A stretch of DNA of 27,256 nucleotides from a virus. Made by a program: the position numbers and the translations under genes. Positions 1 through 7,320 of the stretch are shown piece after piece. The stretch's first letter is position 1. Every line of letters begins with the position of its first letter. A model generated the notes under the pieces. That model worked only from the letters and a program-made list of their open reading frames with translations, did no database searches and was not told the origin of the DNA. The DNA lies in IMG/VR virus record IMGVR_UViG_3300044568_000518, positions 1 through 27,256 of that record, one strand, 5' to 3'.

Positions 1-38
1 TTTGTGGAGTTTTGCTAGAACTAGTCAAACTCCACAAA
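1..38. repeat. 12-bp perfect inverted repeat (hairpin) inside the tail-fibre gene end
   Basis: TTTGTGGAGTTT at 1-12 is the exact reverse complement of AAACTCCACAAA at 27-38. The 14-nt centre also contains two CTAG units that pair with each other. It may extend beyond the left edge. It lies in coding sequence, so it is not an obvious terminator. Confidence 0.75.
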
Positions 39-118
39 TGGGCACTGTAATAGGCAAAGCACTTGGTGATTTTGACGGGCAAGAAGGTGTAATCGAAGTT
101 GCTGTGGGTAGATTATAA
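2..118 (+). CDS. Tail-fibre-like protein, C-terminal fragment (5' end outside window)
   Basis: The frame is open from the left edge to a TAA at 116-118 and encodes 38 residues. The end contains GTVIGKAL, then DFDG, then GVIEVAVGRL. From memory this is the usual ending of large tail-fibre or structural proteins of T4-like marine phages, whose last domain sits at the fibre tip. The next gene ends in a similar beta-rich segment, which fits a block of fibre genes. The first 38 bases of this fragment form a long inverted repeat. The beginning of the gene and its full function cannot be seen. Confidence 0.7.
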   Translation: MWSFARTSQTPQMGTVIGKALGDFDGQEGVIEVAVGRL

Positions 119-120
119 TA

Positions 121-161
121 AATCTACTCAGATAAATAATAGAATAATATTGGAGTAGATT
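121..161 (+). promoter_or_regulatory. Hairpin covering the ribosome binding site, with its left arm upstream of a late promoter
   Basis: AATCTACTC (121-129) is the perfect reverse complement of GAGTAGATT (153-161). The right arm contains most of the GGAG ribosome binding site (152-155) of the gene at 163. The late promoter core lies in the loop at 131-138. RNA read through from upstream would carry both arms and hide the site. RNA started at the late promoter, at about 145, would lack the left arm. The same arrangement is known in T4 for gene e, gene 49 and the td intron ORF; its action here is inference. Confidence 0.55.
131..138 (+). promoter_or_regulatory. T4-type late promoter (variant GATAAATA)
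   Basis: GATAAATA differs by one base from the T4 late promoter consensus TATAAATA, which is read by RNA polymerase with gp55, gp33 and the gp45 clamp. It lies 25 nt before the ATG at 163. Two other late promoters in this window have nearly the same distance (27-28 nt) to their genes. Confidence 0.55.
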
Positions 162-162
162 G

Positions 163-1911
163 ATGGCATATCAAGTAGACAGATTTAATGGCACGTTTTT
201 AGTCTCAGTAGAAGACGGTACCATTGATACCACTACTGATCTACGCTTCTTAGGTAAAAATTACGCAGGCTATGGCGAAGTACAGAACGAAAATTTCTTA
301 CACCTTTTAGAGAATTTTGCCAATACTTCTGCTCCACCAAGAGCTGTACTAGGTCAAGTTTGGTACGACAGTGCAAACAAAAAGATTAAATTTTATGATG
401 GATCTAGATTTAGAACATCTGGCGGATCTGAAGTTAGTGCAACAGCACCTTCTGGACTTGTTGCAGGAGATTTTTGGTTAGATACTACTACTGAACAATT
501 GTATGTATCTAATGGCACTTCCTTTGTGCTAGTAGGACCTCAAATTGCAGAGGATCCCGGCGCTACCGCTGTAGAAGTAGTAGTTGTTAAAGATACTAGT
601 AATGTAAATCACACAATTATTAAATTCACTGTCAGCAGCGATACGCAATATATAATGAGCAAGACTGCGTTTACGTTGAATCCGTTAGTAAACCCTATTA
701 CCGGTTTTAGTGAAATCAAGAAAGGTCTTACTTTAATCAATACTCCGTCTACCGGAGTAACTACAGATGATCATATTCATTGGGGCACAGCTTCAAATGC
801 AGCTAAACTAGGAGGATTTGCAGCCAATGAATATCTAAGAAATACCAATGCACTGTTTCCAAACGGTGCTAAGTTTTATGATGTTGGTTACACTTTGGGT
901 GATACTGATGATTTAAAAGTGTTTGTCGAATCCGGTGATCAACCTATTATTTCTAATCAATTAGGATCTTCTGGATCTCAAACAATCACAGTAAGAATTG
1001 TGACATCTGGCGGCGATAGAGACTATATATTTGGTGCAGATGCCATTTACCCAGAAACAAACAATGCAAGAAATCTAGGTGCTACTTCTTCAAGATGGGC
1101 CACAGTGTTTGCCACTACATTTAATGGCGCACTCACTGGCAACGTTACTGGTAATGTGACTGGCAACGTTACTGGTAATGTGACTGGGTCAGTTAACGGA
1201 TCGTTGACTGGTAATATAATTTCGTCCACAGGAGTTACTGTATTAAATTCTGGCGCAGGCGCAGGCACAGCAGTATATGTAGGATCGGTTAACGGAACTG
1301 CTAGTAACGCTTTGCAATTAAACAGTAAAACTCAAGATGCTACTGCCACTGCTGATACCATTGCTCTTCGAGATGCTAGCGGTAATCTAGTAGCCAATCA
1401 ATTCACAGGTACTGCTACTCAGGCAAACACATTGTTGTGGAACGGCTCGTATAGAACAGCAGCTAGTACTTCAACAGCTAACACAGTTGTAATTAGAGAT
1501 GCAAGTTCTAATATATATTGTAATGTTTTAAACGGAACTGCTACTTCAGCACAGTACGCTGATCTTGCAGAAAAATATCTCGCAGATCAAGAATACGATA
1601 CTGGAACAGTAGTAGTTGTAGGTGGAGAAAAAGAAGTCACTGCCAGCACCTGGGGTAAACGTGCCATTGGCGTAGTCAGTGCTAATCCTGCATTTATGAT
1701 GAATCGAGATCTAGAAGGCGGCACTTACATTGCCCTTAAAGGCAGAGTTCCAGTAAAAATAATAGGATCGGTTAAAAAGGGAGACAATCTAATAGCAGCC
1801 AATGACGGGTGTGCTTCTGTAGCAGTTCACCATTCTAGTGAAGTGTTTGCAGTTGCATTAGAATCTAATAGCAATACAAGTGTAAAACTTGTTGAAGCTG
1901 TAATATTGTAA
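163..1911 (+). CDS. Tail-fibre / virion structural protein with GNVT repeats
   Basis: This 582-residue protein is probably a fibre at the tail or baseplate. Residues 1-125 hold a module I recall from T4-like marine phage fibres (TVEDGTIDTTTDL-like start, FLGKNYAGYGE, QVWYDS, FWLDTTTEQLYV). The middle carries a Gly-Asn-Val-Thr repeat at about residues 326-341 followed by looser copies. The last 120 residues (from SAQYADLAEKY to the end) match the C-terminal domain seen in such fibres. I chose ATG 163 over TTG 160 because GGAG at 152-155 is well placed. A late promoter precedes it, and the next virion gene starts 9 nt after its stop. The receptor is unknown. Confidence 0.8.
   Translation: MAYQVDRFNGTFLVSVEDGTIDTTTDLRFLGKNYAGYGEVQNENFLHLLENFANTSAPPRAVLGQVWYDSANKKIKFYDGSRFRTSGGSEVSATAPSGLVAGDFWLDTTTEQLYVSNGTSFVLVGPQIAEDPGATAVEVVVVKDTSNVNHTIIKFTVSSDTQYIMSKTAFTLNPLVNPITGFSEIKKGLTLINTPSTGVTTDDHIHWGTASNAAKLGGFAANEYLRNTNALFPNGAKFYDVGYTLGDTDDLKVFVESGDQPIISNQLGSSGSQTITVRIVTSGGDRDYIFGADAIYPETNNARNLGATSSRWATVFATTFNGALTGNVTGNVTGNVTGNVTGSVNGSLTGNIISSTGVTVLNSGAGAGTAVYVGSVNGTASNALQLNSKTQDATATADTIALRDASGNLVANQFTGTATQANTLLWNGSYRTAASTSTANTVVIRDASSNIYCNVLNGTATSAQYADLAEKYLADQEYDTGTVVVVGGEKEVTASTWGKRAIGVVSANPAFMMNRDLEGGTYIALKGRVPVKIIGSVKKGDNLIAANDGCASVAVHHSSEVFAVALESNSNTSVKLVEAVIL
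1138..1185 (+). repeat. 24-bp perfect tandem repeat, two copies, coding for GNVTGNVT
   Basis: Bases 1138-1161 and 1162-1185 are identical, and each encodes Gly-Asn-Val-Thr twice. Degenerate units (GSVNGSLTGN) follow. The repeat is in frame, so a change of copy number would alter fibre length without a frameshift. Confidence 0.85.
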
Positions 1912-1920
1912 GGATTTAAA

Positions 1921-2829
1921 ATGGCCGCAGGTACAGGATTAATAATTGAAGCAGTAGACTATAATACAATAAGAACAAAAATTATTGGTATTATGGGATC
2001 AGGGGCTGGTCAATCAGGCTACGGCCAAACACTGCTGAGTTCTCCTGTGGCCTTTGGCAATACAGTAACAAAAGCACAATGGGACAATTTGAGATTTGAC
2101 ATATTTAATGCTAGACTTCATCAAGATGGAGTATCACCGACAATTGTTACTGCTACCTCAGGACAACCTGTACGATACGGGGCAGGGCATCCCAACAATC
2201 AATATAACACTCAAGCAGATACCGCAATTGCAAATAAATTTAATATAGGTACCGGTCAATTTGTTATTGAGTCAGCTACGTCGGCTACTCGAACCACAGC
2301 ATGGAATTCCAGTCTTACAGCAACAGTGACAGTAACCTTTGCTACCGCTGATCAAGCTCGTCACTTTTTTAACAGCGGCAGTAAGGTAAGATGTTCAAGT
2401 TCTAGAACAGGCGGCACAGCAAGCCCGCAAAATTCTTCATGGTCAAACATATTAGATTCCGCTGGAACCGTGGCGTTTGGCGGAAACACCGCAGTATTAA
2501 ATTTTTACAATTTAACAAATAGTTACCAAACATTTTTTACTTTGAGCTCAAGTGCCCCGTATACATCAAATCAATATAGAATTGAAGTGGTTTCTAACGT
2601 GGCCGATAATAGCATAGGCGGAGCCACTACTTTAACTTTTAGAGTCACTTACACTGATACCTATACATATGGTGGCGGCGGCAGCCCAAGTTTTCCAGAT
2701 AATGTTGATGGTACATTAATTCTTACTGTGGATGAATTAAGAGCATCCGGCACACTACAACCATTAGGCACCGGCCCATTTGTTATAACAAGACCTGGTT
2801 ACTCCATCTCTGGTATATCTGGCTCTTAA
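1921..2829 (+). CDS. Virion structural protein, paralogue A
   Basis: The product has 302 residues, no cysteine-rich or membrane segment apparent, and is rich in Ser, Thr and Gly, as beta-rich virion proteins are. It is clearly paralogous to the next gene: shared blocks include GYGQTL, LRFDI.N.R.HQDGV, FNIG.G.F..ESA, FFNSG, NSYQ.F.TLSSSAPY, VADNS and the ending ITRP.YSI. I recall this family as structural proteins in T4-like marine phages, but its exact place in the particle is unknown to me. AAGGA lies 7 nt before the ATG. The gene lies 9 nt after the fibre gene with no promoter between them, so it is probably co-transcribed. Confidence 0.7.
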   Translation: MAAGTGLIIEAVDYNTIRTKIIGIMGSGAGQSGYGQTLLSSPVAFGNTVTKAQWDNLRFDIFNARLHQDGVSPTIVTATSGQPVRYGAGHPNNQYNTQADTAIANKFNIGTGQFVIESATSATRTTAWNSSLTATVTVTFATADQARHFFNSGSKVRCSSSRTGGTASPQNSSWSNILDSAGTVAFGGNTAVLNFYNLTNSYQTFFTLSSSAPYTSNQYRIEVVSNVADNSIGGATTLTFRVTYTDTYTYGGGGSPSFPDNVDGTLILTVDELRASGTLQPLGTGPFVITRPGYSISGISGS

Positions 2830-2835
2830 CACCCG

Positions 2836-2843
2836 TATAAATA
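2836..2843 (+). promoter_or_regulatory. T4-type late promoter (perfect TATAAATA)
   Basis: TATAAATA matches the T4 late consensus exactly. It lies in the 41-nt gap between the two paralogous virion genes, 27 nt before the ATG at 2871, a spacing that recurs at the other two late promoters on this strand. Confidence 0.75.
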
Positions 2844-2868
2844 GTCTTATGAAAAGGATTAAGGACTA
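2842..2868 (+). promoter_or_regulatory. Hairpin pairing the ribosome binding site with the late promoter edge
   Basis: TAGTCTT (2842-2848) pairs with AAGGACTA (2861-2868) over seven base pairs including one G-T pair, with a G to accommodate at the top of the stem. The right arm contains the AAGGA ribosome binding site (2861-2865). The left arm overlaps the end of the late promoter, so RNA started near 2850 would lack it. This repeats, more weakly, the arrangement at 121-161. Confidence 0.4.
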
Positions 2869-2870
2869 CA

Positions 2871-3776
2871 ATGGCTGTTAATGATCTTATAAAGACCACA
2901 GACTACAATAATTTACGTGCTAACATAATTGATATTATTGGCAACGGTTCTGCTACCTATGGGTACGGTCAAACTCTACAAAGTTCAGCCAAAGTCAATC
3001 ATGAAAAAATCAGTCAAACTGACTGGGATCTTTTAAGATTTGATATTGTTAATTCTCGAACACACCAAGATGGAGTAGCGCCAACAATTACTGATATTAA
3101 CGAAGGCCAGATTCTTTCTTTTACCAATAATACACAGTACAGTGGCCTAATCACTACCGCTGTAGCAAATAGATTCAACATAGGTTCGGGTAGATTTTTA
3201 ACAGAAAGTGCAGTAAGTTCTACTAGATCCACACCATGGAATACTTTAGTTGTGTGTGAAATCACAGCAACTTTTGCCAACGCCGATTTATGTCGTTGGT
3301 TCTTTAATAGTGGTGGACAGATTAGAATTCAATCTTCAAGAATCGACGGAGCCGCTACTGCTCAAAACAGTGATTGGTCTAATTTAACTACCTCCGCTGG
3401 AATGCAGGCATTCGGAAGCCAAACCCCATCGGCTGGATTTAGTCCAATGAACGGTCAAAATTTTTATAGATTAACAAACTCTTATCAAAATTTTTACACG
3501 TTATCCTCATCCGCTCCATATTCGGCAAATAGTTATAATTTAGATGCTAAATGCGATGTTGCAGATAATTCTGCTGGCACAGCTACCACTGTGTTTATTC
3601 GAGTTAGATTTATTGACAATTACACTGATCCAGGATCTCCTGCACCAGGCGATGACGTTGACGGAACATTAACAGTCACAGTTACTGAAAAAAGAGCCAC
3701 GGGATCTTTAGTTCCGTCTGGGACTTTTACCATCACTAGACCCACATATTCAATTACCGCAATCGGCGGAACATAA
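2871..3776 (+). CDS. Virion structural protein, paralogue B
   Basis: This 301-residue protein is aligned over its full length with the preceding gene product, from the N-terminal DYN.(I/L)R..II.I to the C-terminal ITRP.YSI. The two are a tandem duplication that has diverged to perhaps 40-45% identity by eye. It has its own perfect late promoter at 2836-2843 and an AAGGA site 5 nt before the ATG, so its dose may be set separately from copy A. An insertion of about ten residues near residue 200 (after GSQTP) is absent from copy A. Role in the particle is not known. Confidence 0.7.
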   Translation: MAVNDLIKTTDYNNLRANIIDIIGNGSATYGYGQTLQSSAKVNHEKISQTDWDLLRFDIVNSRTHQDGVAPTITDINEGQILSFTNNTQYSGLITTAVANRFNIGSGRFLTESAVSSTRSTPWNTLVVCEITATFANADLCRWFFNSGGQIRIQSSRIDGAATAQNSDWSNLTTSAGMQAFGSQTPSAGFSPMNGQNFYRLTNSYQNFYTLSSSAPYSANSYNLDAKCDVADNSAGTATTVFIRVRFIDNYTDPGSPAPGDDVDGTLTVTVTEKRATGSLVPSGTFTITRPTYSITAIGGT

Positions 3777-3794
3777 TTTTTCATCAACAACAGC

Positions 3795-3813
3795 AGCATA
3801 TAAATAATATGCT
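3795..3813 (+). promoter_or_regulatory. T4-type late promoter (perfect TATAAATA at 3799-3806) within an inverted repeat
   Basis: TATAAATA at 3799-3806 lies 26 nt before the ATG at 3833. AGCATAT (3795-3801) and ATATGCT (3807-3813) form a perfect 7-bp inverted repeat around the core. It begins 18 nt after the stop of the preceding gene and would drive the small gene and the glycosyltransferase block that follows. Confidence 0.7.
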
Positions 3814-3832
3814 ACTATAACTGAGGATGATT

Positions 3833-4183
3833 ATGGACGACCGTTTACAAACTGCATTGGATTTTTCCAAGTATCGCCAAACACTTGCAATACAAAGAAG
3901 GCTTTTAAAAGAAAAACTACAAGCTAAATTAACCTATGGTGCCGGCGGCGGCATTTTTCATATCGACCACTCTTTAATTTCTTTTGTTCAATTATGTATT
4001 GATCAGGGTAGAGTGTCTGGTATCCCATTAATTGATGCCAACGAAAATCCTGTACTCATTGACGACTTAGTAAAATTTCGAGATGAAATTTTTGACAGAT
4101 ATTTTTCAGCCAGCTTTGAATATATGAGCGAATATGAAAAAATTAAAAAAAGTAGAACAGTTGAAAAATTAGTAGATTTATGA
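3833..4183 (+). CDS. Conserved phage protein of unknown function
   Basis: The product has 116 residues and is mostly helical by eye, with a charged N-terminal third (about residues 1-32), a glycine run at 39-41 (GAGGGIF) and an acidic/aromatic C-terminal half. I do not recognise a domain, although similar small proteins appear beside tail-fibre genes of marine T4-like phages in my memory. I chose ATG 3833 over ATG 3827 because GAGG at 3823-3826 is 6 nt before it. Its stop overlaps the next start (ATGA at 4180-4183), so it is translationally coupled to the first glycosyltransferase. It could be a fibre-assembly or adaptor protein, but nothing in the sequence proves this. Confidence 0.6.
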   Translation: MDDRLQTALDFSKYRQTLAIQRRLLKEKLQAKLTYGAGGGIFHIDHSLISFVQLCIDQGRVSGIPLIDANENPVLIDDLVKFRDEIFDRYFSASFEYMSEYEKIKKSRTVEKLVDL

Positions 4184-5037
4184 AAAACGGAATATTAATA
4201 TTTGCACATAATAGCAGAGATATTGATTATGCCTTAATGTCGTTGATATCTGCAAAATTTGCAAAAACAAACTTGCAAGTCCCAGTGTCGTTGGTAGTTG
4301 ATAAGTCTACAGTAGAATGGATGCAGACTTCCTATATCTATAATCTTTCTCAAGAAATTTTTGATAAAATTATAGAAATTGAAAAACCTGTTACTCAAAA
4401 TATTCGAGTACTGAACGATGGATACACTTCTAAAACCGTTCCTTTTGTAAATTCAAATAGAGCTTCAGTTTGGGATCTTACACCATATCACAGAACATTG
4501 TTAATAGATAGTGATTTTTTAATTATGTCAGATAGATTAAATCAATACTGGGATGCTAATACTGATGTGATGTTATCTCCATCTATGCAAGATGTTAGAG
4601 GAGATAGAAAAGGTATTTTAGATTCTTGGGTTTCTGAAACTGGAATTCCGCTATACTGGGCAACCACAGTGATGTTTACTAAAAATAATGAATCTAAAAT
4701 ATTTTTTGATCTAGTAGATGTTATTCGCACAAATTATAATTATTTTGCAGATTTGTTTAGATTTAATCCTAAACAATATAGAAATGACATTGCTTTTAGC
4801 ATAGCAAAACATATGCTTAATGGATTTGACACAGGAGCTGAAAATCTCCCTCCAATATTAACACTGTTAGATAAAGATCTAATTCATTCTGTTAGTAACA
4901 ATCAATTGCGTGTTTACCTAAATGACAGTATGAGCGAAGACCACGTAGTCATTGCATCTATTAAAGATTTGGATGTTCATGTAATGAATAAACAAAGCAT
5001 AATCAGAAATGCAAAAGAATTTTTGGAGATACTATGA
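4180..5037 (+). CDS. GT-A-type glycosyltransferase-like protein 1
   Basis: This 285-residue protein shows a nucleotide-sugar transferase layout: an N-terminal beta strand (GILIFAHNS), a second strand (VPVSLVVDK) and an Asp-Ser-Asp triad at residues 110-112 inside TLLIDSDFLIM, the expected metal and sugar-nucleotide binding DxD. The stretch before it (WDLTPYHRT) resembles the matching stretch of the next gene product (LSPWDHT), so the two are distant paralogues. It starts at an ATGA overlap and has no clear ribosome binding site of its own. The sugar, acceptor and even activity are unknown. Codon use is very AT-rich through the whole block. Confidence 0.6.
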   Translation: MKNGILIFAHNSRDIDYALMSLISAKFAKTNLQVPVSLVVDKSTVEWMQTSYIYNLSQEIFDKIIEIEKPVTQNIRVLNDGYTSKTVPFVNSNRASVWDLTPYHRTLLIDSDFLIMSDRLNQYWDANTDVMLSPSMQDVRGDRKGILDSWVSETGIPLYWATTVMFTKNNESKIFFDLVDVIRTNYNYFADLFRFNPKQYRNDIAFSIAKHMLNGFDTGAENLPPILTLLDKDLIHSVSNNQLRVYLNDSMSEDHVVIASIKDLDVHVMNKQSIIRNAKEFLEIL

Positions 5038-5873
5038 CTTTTGGATACCTCATTGTAGTTTCTAAAAACGATTCAGTTGACTATTTAAAATTAGCCTACG
5101 CTCTAGCACTAAGTATTAAAAATACTCAACCAAAAGGATTTGATAAAGTAGCGTTGGTAACTGATAATATTGAAGACGTTAAAAAATTAAAAAGTTCTTG
5201 GGTGTTTAACGAAATTATTGAATGGAATCAAGAAACTTTTTGGGACGGTCGAAGTTGGATGGATAAATTGAGCCCGTGGGATCATACCATATGCTTAGAT
5301 GCAGACATGTTGTTTTTTAGAGACTACAGTCATTGGGTTAAATACTTTATTGAGAACTCTGAATTATATATTCCCAACAAGGCATATACTTATCGCGGAG
5401 AGACTGTAAAAGATTCATATTATAGAAAAACATTCGAACATAACGATCTCCCCAATTTATATTCTTTTTACACATTCTTTAAAAAAGATTCTAAACTATC
5501 CGAAGAATTTTTTTCATTAGGTAGACATATTTTAAAAAATCCCAATGAATTTAAAAATTTATTCTTAGGGAATTATATTCCAAAAGTAGTAGGTACTGAC
5601 GAAGCATTTAGTTTAGCTACAAAAATTTTAGACATTCAAGATGATATCAGCTATAATTTAGAATTTCCTAGAGTAGTACATCTAAAACCAATGATACAAA
5701 ATTGGCCTTGGCCTGCTGACAAAGTCTCTGATCATGTTGGATTTTATTTTGATCTACAAGGTAAATTAAAAATTGGAAATTATCAGCAACAAGATATTGT
5801 TCATTACAACGAAAAAAATTACGTAACTGACGAAATCATTAGCATTCTAGAGGAAATATTATGGAAGAAATAA
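5034..5873 (+). CDS. GT-A-type glycosyltransferase-like protein 2
   Basis: The 279-residue product begins with a strand (FGYLIVVSKND), has ALVTDN at about 40-45 and an Asp-Ala-Asp triad at 89-91 in TICLDADMLFF, which is the DxD expected of a GT-A enzyme, of the kind seen in GT8-like families. Later blocks (VGTDEAFSLA, PRVVHLKPM) look like the acceptor side, where a His near the C-terminus often binds metal. GGAG lies 5 nt before the ATG, which overlaps the previous stop (ATGA). The acceptor is unknown; position after tail-fibre genes suggests a glycan on the virion or host surface. Confidence 0.65.
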   Translation: MTFGYLIVVSKNDSVDYLKLAYALALSIKNTQPKGFDKVALVTDNIEDVKKLKSSWVFNEIIEWNQETFWDGRSWMDKLSPWDHTICLDADMLFFRDYSHWVKYFIENSELYIPNKAYTYRGETVKDSYYRKTFEHNDLPNLYSFYTFFKKDSKLSEEFFSLGRHILKNPNEFKNLFLGNYIPKVVGTDEAFSLATKILDIQDDISYNLEFPRVVHLKPMIQNWPWPADKVSDHVGFYFDLQGKLKIGNYQQQDIVHYNEKNYVTDEIISILEEILWKK

Positions 5874-6445
5874 TTGATTTTGACAGTTGGTTACAGCAAT
5901 ACACTGTACCACAAGTAGAATACTGGGCAATTTTTGAACCTACTACTGGTGAAGTCATTGGAATTTATCCCGATTTTGCTGCGCATGATAAACAATATAA
6001 AATAAAAATTGATAGAGATCTGGCAGAAGATATACATAACGGAATAATTCAAATGAGTTTTTGTTTTGTAGATATAGATTCTGAAACAGTTGAAATTGTC
6101 ACCAAGCACAGTCTTGTTAAAATTGACGATGTACTGCATAGAGTAATTGATAGAAAATATTCTCCCTCTCAAAAAAATGACATTATTATTCAATACAACG
6201 AATTAGAAAATAAAATAATTTTTGTTTTACCAATTAAAACTAGAAAGATACAATGGGACGGAAGCACTGAAATGCAATTTTTTATTACAGCCTATAATGA
6301 TCCACATAATCTTTATCAGACAATTGCATTTCAACTAAAAGATTTAGAACAAAGTTCCAAAGAATTTATCTATACTGGCCCCCACAACAGATTTAGTATT
6401 TTTACAAGAAGAATATTAAAAAATTATGTCTTTGAAAAAATATGA
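5861..6445 (+). CDS. Unknown protein within the glycosyltransferase block
   Basis: This 194-residue protein has no DxD triad and no membrane segment. It reads as alternating hydrophobic strands (EYWAIFEPTTGEVIGIYPD, IIQMSFCFVDID, IIFVLPIKT, MQFFITAYNDP), so a beta-sandwich is likely. It overlaps the previous gene by 13 nt, with GAGG 7 nt before the ATG, and its stop overlaps the next start (ATGA). Being locked between transferases suggests that it works with them, for example as an acceptor-binding or virion-decoration subunit, but I do not recognise it. Confidence 0.55.
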   Translation: MEEIIDFDSWLQQYTVPQVEYWAIFEPTTGEVIGIYPDFAAHDKQYKIKIDRDLAEDIHNGIIQMSFCFVDIDSETVEIVTKHSLVKIDDVLHRVIDRKYSPSQKNDIIIQYNELENKIIFVLPIKTRKIQWDGSTEMQFFITAYNDPHNLYQTIAFQLKDLEQSSKEFIYTGPHNRFSIFTRRILKNYVFEKI

Positions 6446-7320
6446 AAACCGTAGAACTAGATATTGTATTTTTAAGCTATGACGAACCCAATGCAGATCT
6501 GCACTATGCAGATCTATGTAATAAAGTTCCTTGGGCCAAACGAGTACACGGAATAAAAGGCAGCGACGAAGCACACAAAGAAGCCGCAAGACTATCAGAA
6601 ACAGATTGGGTTGTTACTGTAGATGCAGACAACATTGTTGACACAAAATTTTTTAACACAGAGTTTGATCCCGATCAAAAAAATTTACAAGTAGTCAGTT
6701 GGCTAGCACGTAATAAACTCAATGGATTACGATACGGTAATGGCGGACTTAAAATTTGGCGTAAAGATTTCATTCTAAATATGAAAACACACGAAAATTC
6801 AGATAGTGATCGGGGCCAGGTAGATTTTTGCTGGGAGCATGGTTATCAGCAATTTAAAGAATGCTACAGTGAAACAGTTATCACAGGATCACCCTTTCAG
6901 GCCTGGAGAGCAGGATTCCGCGAAGGAGTAAAAATGACGTTGCTTGACGGAATACGTATTCCGGCTGACGAACTAAAAGAACGAGTATGGTGGCACAACT
7001 TACATAGACTAAAGATTTGGTCAACAGTGGGAGCACACGAAGAAAACGGGTTATACGCTATCCACGGTGCAAGACTAGGGCAATGGATGACCAACTGTAC
7101 AGAGTGGAACTATGTAGATGTACGAGACTTTGAAATTCTAAAAAACATCTATAATGAAAATGTTAACCACAGCAATATAGAACACGATATACAGGATCTA
7201 GGACATTATATTAAACAAGGTATTGGATTTGATTATCCTTATTTAGATTCCAAGCAAAGCAAGTATACCTTAGACTTGTACAACGAAACAATAAATTTAA
7301 CAAACACCTATCTAAAATGA
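6442..7320 (+). CDS. Glycosyltransferase-like protein with VHGIKG motif, single domain
   Basis: The product has 292 residues. It opens with DIVFLSYDEPNA, followed by KRVHGIKG at about 33-40, AH..AA, and a DxD triad (Asp61-Ala-Asp63) in VTVDADNIVD, then YGNGGLKIW. I recall this module from T4-like cyanophages, where it is a GT-A-like domain of uncertain substrate. The C-terminal half carries FQAWRAGFREGVKM and HRLKIWSTVGA, both shared with the next gene. Start and stop both sit in ATGA overlaps, which ties it to its neighbours. Calling it a glycosyltransferase rests on the DxD and the gene neighbourhood. Confidence 0.65.
   Translation: MKTVELDIVFLSYDEPNADLHYADLCNKVPWAKRVHGIKGSDEAHKEAARLSETDWVVTVDADNIVDTKFFNTEFDPDQKNLQVVSWLARNKLNGLRYGNGGLKIWRKDFILNMKTHENSDSDRGQVDFCWEHGYQQFKECYSETVITGSPFQAWRAGFREGVKMTLLDGIRIPADELKERVWWHNLHRLKIWSTVGAHEENGLYAIHGARLGQWMTNCTEWNYVDVRDFEILKNIYNENVNHSNIEHDIQDLGHYIKQGIGFDYPYLDSKQSKYTLDLYNETINLTNTYLK

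Noticed and set aside
1047-1268. Minus-strand frame of 73 residues rich in Thr-Leu-Pro-Val repeats across the fibre repeat
   Set aside because: It is the antisense shadow of the GNVT repeat; the plus-strand fibre frame is well supported and no ribosome binding site is present.
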